9,597 bases of DNA from Actinomycetota bacterium (lineage in GTDB: Bacteria > Actinomycetota > Acidimicrobiia > Acidimicrobiales > JACDEA01), in the NCBI GenBank assembly GCA_013816725.1, contig JACDEA010000056.1, positions 1 to 9,597 on the forward strand. Reading direction: 5' to 3'. Within the stretch, counting starts at the first letter, position 1; each line of letters opens with the position of its first letter. Under the pieces are notes generated by a model that saw only the letters and a program-made list of their open reading frames with translations, was not told the origin of the DNA and did not search any database. Positions 7,080-9,597 of this stretch are shown here, piece after piece. The position numbers and the translations under genes were made by a program.

Positions 7080-7092
7080 GGCGCCGAGCTTA
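7080..7092 (-). promoter_or_regulatory. Putative -10 box TAAGCT for the 70-aa gene
   Basis: TAAGCT on the minus strand (7092-7087) fits TANNNT and is 7 nt before ATG 7079. It lies just after the terminator-like hairpin at 7101-7130, so the gene probably has its own promoter rather than depending on read-through from the RNA upstream. The -35 region is not recognisable. Confidence 0.45.
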
Positions 7093-7100
7093 GGACGTAA

Positions 7101-7130
7101 CGAAGGGGCGCCCCGAGGGACGCCCCTTCG
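7101..7130 (-). terminator. GC-rich 10-bp hairpin, terminator-like
   Basis: CGAAGGGGCG (7101-7110) and CGCCCCTTCG (7121-7130) are exact reverse complements around a 10-nt loop. The hairpin lies between the proposed RNA and the promoter of the 70-aa gene. On the minus strand it is followed by TTACG, a poor T tract, which is common for actinobacterial terminators. Confidence 0.65.
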
Positions 7131-7143
7131 CACACAACGTTGG

Positions 7144-7169
7144 AAAAAGGCACTCGATTGCCAGAATGC
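7144..7169 (-). terminator. Small hairpin followed by five T, possible 3' end of the RNA
   Basis: On the minus strand GCATTC (7169-7164) pairs with GAGTGC (7155-7150), including one G-T pair, around an 8-nt loop, and is followed by C and then TTTTT (7148-7144). The stem is short, but the T run is rare in this high-GC DNA and the site falls directly after the last long-range helix of the proposed RNA. Confidence 0.45.
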
Positions 7170-7324
7170 TCCGGGTGGGACCAACCCCCGCCGGCACATC
7201 GAGCGGTGTCTGGCTGGAACTCGCCAGGTGGTCCAACGGGCCGCTAACGGCCAGCCACCTCCAGGGTCCCACAACAGTCATGTATCAGCTGGACCACCTC
7301 CTTTCTCTGGTGCCGACATATTCG

Positions 7325-7343
7325 CACAACCGAGAGGGTTGTG
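7325..7343 (-). terminator. 7-bp hairpin after the membrane-protein gene
   Basis: CACAACC (7325-7331) and GGTTGTG (7337-7343) form a perfect stem with a 5-nt loop. It starts 11 nt after the stop of the membrane-anchored gene and just before the proposed RNA. It may end that gene's message or be part of the RNA leader. No T run follows. Confidence 0.45.
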
Positions 7344-7354
7344 GGGACGGCATT

Positions 7355-7789
7355 TCAGGGGTCCTCGGCCGCCTCGGGCCCGGCGGCGCCGATGGCCTCG
7401 AGGTAGCCCATCTGCGCTTCGAGCACGGCGTGCACCTGGCCGGCGGTGAACTCGGCTCCGACGGCGCCGGCCCGGCGCAACACGTAGTCGACCGTCTCGG
7501 CGCCACCCACGACCACCGGGCCCTCGACCTCGGTCGTGTGGCCGTTGCCGCTCACGCCCCGGGTGCGGAAGTACTCGAGGTTCAGATCGATGATCTGACG
7601 GACCTCGCCATGGCTGAGGATCGCGCTCACCTCATAGGGCAGGCGATCGGCCACCCAGGCGACGGCGTCGTCGATGTCGAAGACCGGGTTCGGGGGCACC
7701 GCGTCGAGCCGGCGAGCCTCGCGGCCGACCACCACGGCGGCCACCGCGAACACCATCGCCACCAAGACGACGCCCCAGAAAAGAACCAT
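7355..7789 (-). CDS. Membrane-anchored conserved protein, unknown function
   Basis: A 144-residue protein with one hydrophobic helix at residues 2-22 (VLFWGVVLVAMVFAVAAVVVG), followed by the basic REARR. This suggests a signal anchor; by the positive-inside rule the soluble part would stay on the cytoplasmic side. The soluble part has FDIDDAVAWVADRLPYEVSAILSHGEV (37-63) and a helical segment IIDLNLEYFRTRGV (66-79), then a glycine-rich loop, and GPVVVGGAETVDYVLRRAG (90-108) with a closing helix QVHAVLEAQMGYLEAIGA (118-135). I recall a conserved actinobacterial family with this order and no named function. ATG 7789 is chosen because the membrane helix begins immediately after it and TAGATT lies 5 nt upstream; the longer open frame would overlap the divergent gene. 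Its start is only 16 nt from that of the divergent gene. Confidence 0.85.
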   Translation of the reverse strand: MVLFWGVVLVAMVFAVAAVVVGREARRLDAVPPNPVFDIDDAVAWVADRLPYEVSAILSHGEVRQIIDLNLEYFRTRGVSGNGHTTEVEGPVVVGGAETVDYVLRRAGAVGAEFTAGQVHAVLEAQMGYLEAIGAAGPEAAEDP

Positions 7790-7805
7790 GCGCGAATCTA
7801 CCGGG
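7790..7805. promoter_or_regulatory. 16-nt divergent start region with overlapping -10 boxes
   Basis: Only 16 nt separate the ATG of the minus-strand membrane-protein gene (7789) from the ATG of the plus-strand gene (7806). On the minus strand TAGATT (7800-7795) is 5 nt before its ATG. On the plus strand the overlapping GAATCT (7794-7799) is 6 nt before its ATG and is a weaker box. Any -35 elements must lie inside the opposite coding region. Confidence 0.45.
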
Positions 7806-8243
7806 ATGGACTTGGAAACCGTGAAGCAGGAATCAGCTCGATTGGGCATGTGGGCGCACATCGCCACCGTCACCCCGGACGGCGCGCCCCACGTCGTGGC
7901 CGTTCACCCGAGCTGGCACGAAGACATGCTCTACACCGCGACGTCGCCGGGCTCGGTGAAGGTCCGCAACCTCCGCCACGAGCCGCGCACGTCGTTCCAC
8001 TGGCAGGTGGGCGACACCACCGGTTTCGACAGCCTCATCGTTCACGGAACCACCGTCGTCGTCGACGACCCCGCGCTGCATCGGCGGCTGTGGGAGGGGG
8101 TGTTCGACTACGACCTGGGCATGTTCTGGAAGGGTCCCGACGACCCGGGGCTCTGTTACCTGGCGACCATGCCGACGCGGGCCGTGGTGCTGCGGATGTT
8201 CGGGGCCAACGGCCGCGAGGAATGGTTAGCGTCGACATCGTGA
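7806..8243 (+). CDS. Pyridoxamine 5'-phosphate oxidase-like (split beta-barrel) protein
   Basis: A 145-residue protein of the PNPOx-like split beta-barrel fold, whose members bind FMN or, in actinobacteria often, coenzyme F420. WAHIATVTPDGAPHVVAVHP (16-35) is the opening strand pair with the family's 'T..pdG.P...PV' pattern. KVRNLRHEPRTSFHWQ (52-67) is the helix plus strand that usually lies near the cofactor, and LIVHGTTVVVDD (77-88) is the following barrel strand. The chain ends with a WKGPDD segment and a last strand, LATMPTRAVVLRMFG. ATG 7806 is chosen because the first helix starts there; no good Shine-Dalgarno sequence is present, consistent with a leaderless message. The stop overlaps the GTG start of the luciferase-like gene by 4 nt, so the two are probably co-translated. 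Which cofactor is used cannot be read from the sequence. Confidence 0.88.
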   Translation: MDLETVKQESARLGMWAHIATVTPDGAPHVVAVHPSWHEDMLYTATSPGSVKVRNLRHEPRTSFHWQVGDTTGFDSLIVHGTTVVVDDPALHRRLWEGVFDYDLGMFWKGPDDPGLCYLATMPTRAVVLRMFGANGREEWLASTS

Positions 8244-9427
8244 AGGTCGAGTGGTTCCACCTCATGCCCTGGCCCCACCTTCCAAAGGACTTCCGCGAGA
8301 AGCATCGGTCGGTGTGGGTCGACCCGCCGCCCTCGCTCTATGACCCGGTGCGGGGCACCGCGGTGTACCACGAGTACCTCGACGAACTCGTGCACGCGGC
8401 GTCGCTCGGCTTCGACGGCGTGTGCGTCAACGAGCATCATCAGAACGCGTACGGGCTGATGCCGTCGCCCAACCTGATGGCGTCGATCCTCGCCCGCGAA
8501 ACCGAGAACACCAAGATCGTCGTGATGGGCAACTCGGTCGCGCTCTACAACCCGCCGACACGCGTCGCCGAGGAGTTCGCCATGCTCGACGTGTTGTCGG
8601 GCGGCCGCCTGGTGGCCGGCTTCCCCGTCGGTACACCGATGGACACCACCTACTGCTACGGCGAACCGCCGGCCACACTGCGCGAGAAGTACCGCGAAGG
8701 CGTCGAGCTGATCCTGCGGGCGTGGCAGGCCGAAGAAGCGTTCGCTTTCAACGGCAAGTACACGCAGCTGCGGTACGTGAACCCGTGGCCCCGTCCGGTA
8801 CAGAAGCCGTACCCGCCGGTGTGGATCCCCGGCGGCGGCAGCGTCGAGACGTGGGAGTGGTGCCTCGAGAACGACTTCCTCTACGCCTACCTGTCGTACT
8901 TCGGCTACGAGTCGGGCAAGCGGGTCATGGACGGCTTCTGGGAGACGGCCGAACGCCTGGGCGCCGACCGCAACCCGTACAAGGCCGGCTTCTTGCAGTT
9001 CGTCGGCGTGGCCGACTCCGACGCGCAGGCCGAGGAGCTCTACGCCGAGCACGCGTTGTACTTCTACAACCGCTGCCTCCACCTGTTTCCCGGCTTCGCC
9101 AACCCACCCGGTTACACCAGTCTGGAGACGATGAAGCGCGGGATCATCGGACAGGTGCAGGCCGCGGCCCAGGCCTTCGACCCGCACCTCTCGTGGAAGG
9201 ACATCGTCGACCGCGGTTACGTCGTGGCCGGCAGCCCGTCGACGGTGACCGAGCGCCTCATCGAGATCGCCGACCGGCTCAACATCGGCCACCTCATGGT
9301 GCTGCTCCAGTTCGGATCCATGGGCCGCGAGACAACGATGGGGAACTCCGAACGCTTCGCCGCCGACGTCCTGCCCAAACTGCGCGACCACTTCGGTGAG
9401 TGGGAGGACCGATGGTTCCCGACGTGA
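8240..9427 (+). CDS. Luciferase-like (LLM class) flavin-dependent oxidoreductase
   Basis: A 395-residue TIM-barrel monooxygenase of the bacterial luciferase family. These enzymes use reduced FMN or F420 to oxidise diverse substrates. Typical segments are LGFDGVCVNEHHQNAYGLMPSP (57-77), VVMGNSVALYNPPTRVAEEFAMLDVLSGGRLVAG (94-127), a REKYREGVELILRAW helix (148-162) and PYPPVWIPGGGS (190-201). VAGSPSTVTERL at 329-340 is the usual late strand and helix. GTG 8240 is preferred because the protein then begins MKVEWFHLMPW, as I recall for close relatives, and forms a GTGA overlap with the preceding stop. ATG 8222 would add six residues. The gene also overlaps the following hydrolase by 16 nt. The neighbours suggest an oxidise-then-hydrolyse module; the substrate is unknown. 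Confidence 0.93.
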   Translation: MKVEWFHLMPWPHLPKDFREKHRSVWVDPPPSLYDPVRGTAVYHEYLDELVHAASLGFDGVCVNEHHQNAYGLMPSPNLMASILARETENTKIVVMGNSVALYNPPTRVAEEFAMLDVLSGGRLVAGFPVGTPMDTTYCYGEPPATLREKYREGVELILRAWQAEEAFAFNGKYTQLRYVNPWPRPVQKPYPPVWIPGGGSVETWEWCLENDFLYAYLSYFGYESGKRVMDGFWETAERLGADRNPYKAGFLQFVGVADSDAQAEELYAEHALYFYNRCLHLFPGFANPPGYTSLETMKRGIIGQVQAAAQAFDPHLSWKDIVDRGYVVAGSPSTVTERLIEIADRLNIGHLMVLLQFGSMGRETTMGNSERFAADVLPKLRDHFGEWEDRWFPT

Positions 9428-9597
9428 TCCGCGTCGGCACCGGCGACCCCCTTGTCTGGCTGCACAATGCCGGCGGCGTCAGCGAGCAGGACCCGGTCGT
9501 GATGGGCCTGGCCGAGCGGGGGTTCGAGGTCATCGCGCCGGTCTGTCCCGGGTTCGCACGGCTGGAGGACCTCGACGACATCCGCGACGTGCACGAT
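9412..9597 (+). CDS. Alpha/beta hydrolase, N-terminal part (cut by right edge)
   Basis: The first 62 codons of an alpha/beta-fold hydrolase. VGTGDPLVWLHNAGGVSEQDP carries the HxxGG oxyanion segment after the first strands, and LAERGFEVIAPVCPGFARLEDLDDI is the next helix and strand with the PGF turn. The nucleophile, acid and histidine lie beyond the edge. ATG 9412 has a good ribosome binding site, GGGAGG at 9402-9407, 4 nt upstream. GTG 9424 would give a 4-nt overlap but sits too far from that site. The gene overlaps the luciferase-like gene by 16 nt, so the two are surely one operon. A role as esterase or hydrolase of the monooxygenase product is an inference. Confidence 0.85.
   Translation, partial: MVPDVIRVGTGDPLVWLHNAGGVSEQDPVVMGLAERGFEVIAPVCPGFARLEDLDDIRDVHD

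Larger units (their letters stand above)
7096..7308 (-). ncRNA. Putative structured RNA with an extended 16S 3'-end complement (raiA-motif candidate)
   Basis: This stretch has no convincing protein gene, but its minus strand is full of ordered complementarity. Near the 5' end, AGAAAGGAGGTGGTCCAGC (7306-7288) can pair with all 19 bases of a 16S 3' end of type GCTGGATCACCTCCTTTCT, with one G-U pair. Its inner part AGGTGGTCCA (7299-7290) is also exactly complementary to TGGACCACCT (7235-7226). A second exact helix joins GTGGGACC (7272-7265) to GGTCCCAC (7182-7175) and crosses the first, making a pseudoknot. Inside lie TGGCTGG (7257-7251) with CCAGCCA (7217-7211) and a GGCCG-TTAG-CGGCC hairpin (7252-7239). 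Two terminator-like hairpins follow. The raiA motif, a large RNA of Bacillota and Actinomycetota, is the known class I would test first; that name is recall, not a match I could run. Exact ends are uncertain. Confidence 0.7.

Noticed and set aside
7090..7281. 63-aa minus-strand frame starting at ATG 7281 behind a very strong SD-like sequence
   Set aside because: The spacing from GGAGG is 15 nt, no domain is seen, and the frame crosses the paired arms of the proposed RNA and the terminator hairpin. Kept as an alternative in the findings.
7288..7306. Plus-strand match to the 3' end of 16S rRNA, suggesting an rRNA gene fragment
   Set aside because: Only 19 nt match (one difference). The bases before it do not resemble the 16S penultimate helix or the GTAACAAGGTA region, and no rRNA follows. 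The minus-strand pairing explains the match better.
7166..8239. Upstream in-frame extension of the luciferase-like gene (about 358 extra residues)
   Set aside because: The extension crosses the RNA region, the membrane-protein gene and the PNPOx-like gene. The conserved protein begins at the GTG at 8240.
8156..9391. 411-aa minus-strand frame opposite the luciferase-like gene
   Set aside because: It is a shadow of a clear TIM-barrel monooxygenase and has no motifs of its own.
1..9597. CRISPR arrays, insertion sequences, tRNA genes, phage genes
   Set aside because: No regular direct repeats, transposase motifs, terminal repeats of insertion elements, tRNA cloverleaf or phage structural genes were seen on either strand.

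Overview
The window is high-GC, densely coded DNA in short operons on both strands. A homodimeric-type pyruvate dehydrogenase E1 (aceE), a small actinobacterial-type HhH-GPD protein, two conserved short proteins that I associate with actinobacteria, and TANNNT boxes sitting 5-7 nt before start codons all point to an actinobacterium. Acidimicrobiia is my best guess; this rests on family recall, not on a search.

Layout. 1-739 (-): N-terminal part of a hydantoinase/oxoprolinase A-type protein that runs off the left edge. 736-1716 (-): RNase HI fused to a SLOG-like Rossmannoid domain, overlapping the hydantoinase start by 4 nt. 1754-2200 (+): SRPBCC protein, overlapping aceE (2197-4872, +) by 4 nt. 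4884-4933: a strong 16-bp inverted repeat between aceE and the next promoter. 4953-5540 (+): HhH-GPD protein, overlapping thiE (5537-6187, +) by 4 nt. 6175-6837 (-): dienelactone-hydrolase-like alpha/beta hydrolase, convergent with and overlapping thiE. 6867-7079 (-): 70-aa cysteine-bearing protein with an Ada-like metal-site signature. 7096-7308 (-): no convincing protein gene, but what looks like a structured non-coding RNA. It has a 19-nt stretch complementary to the 3' end of 16S rRNA, an internal anti-SD-like partner, pseudoknot-type pairing and terminator-like hairpins. 7355-7789 (-): small membrane-anchored protein, divergent from 7806-8243 (+), a split beta-barrel flavin/F420-type protein. 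That gene leads an operon with a luciferase-like flavin monooxygenase (8240-9427) and an alpha/beta hydrolase cut by the right edge (9412-9597).

How the genes work together. Central metabolism is represented by AceE (pyruvate to acetyl-CoA, using thiamine diphosphate) and ThiE (makes thiamine phosphate, the precursor of that cofactor). They lie on the same strand but are separated by the inverted repeat and an apparent new promoter. The right-hand operon looks like an oxidative catabolic or detoxification module. Four gene pairs are joined by 4-nt stop/start overlaps, which suggests widespread translational coupling. The most interesting element is the RNA at 7096-7308.
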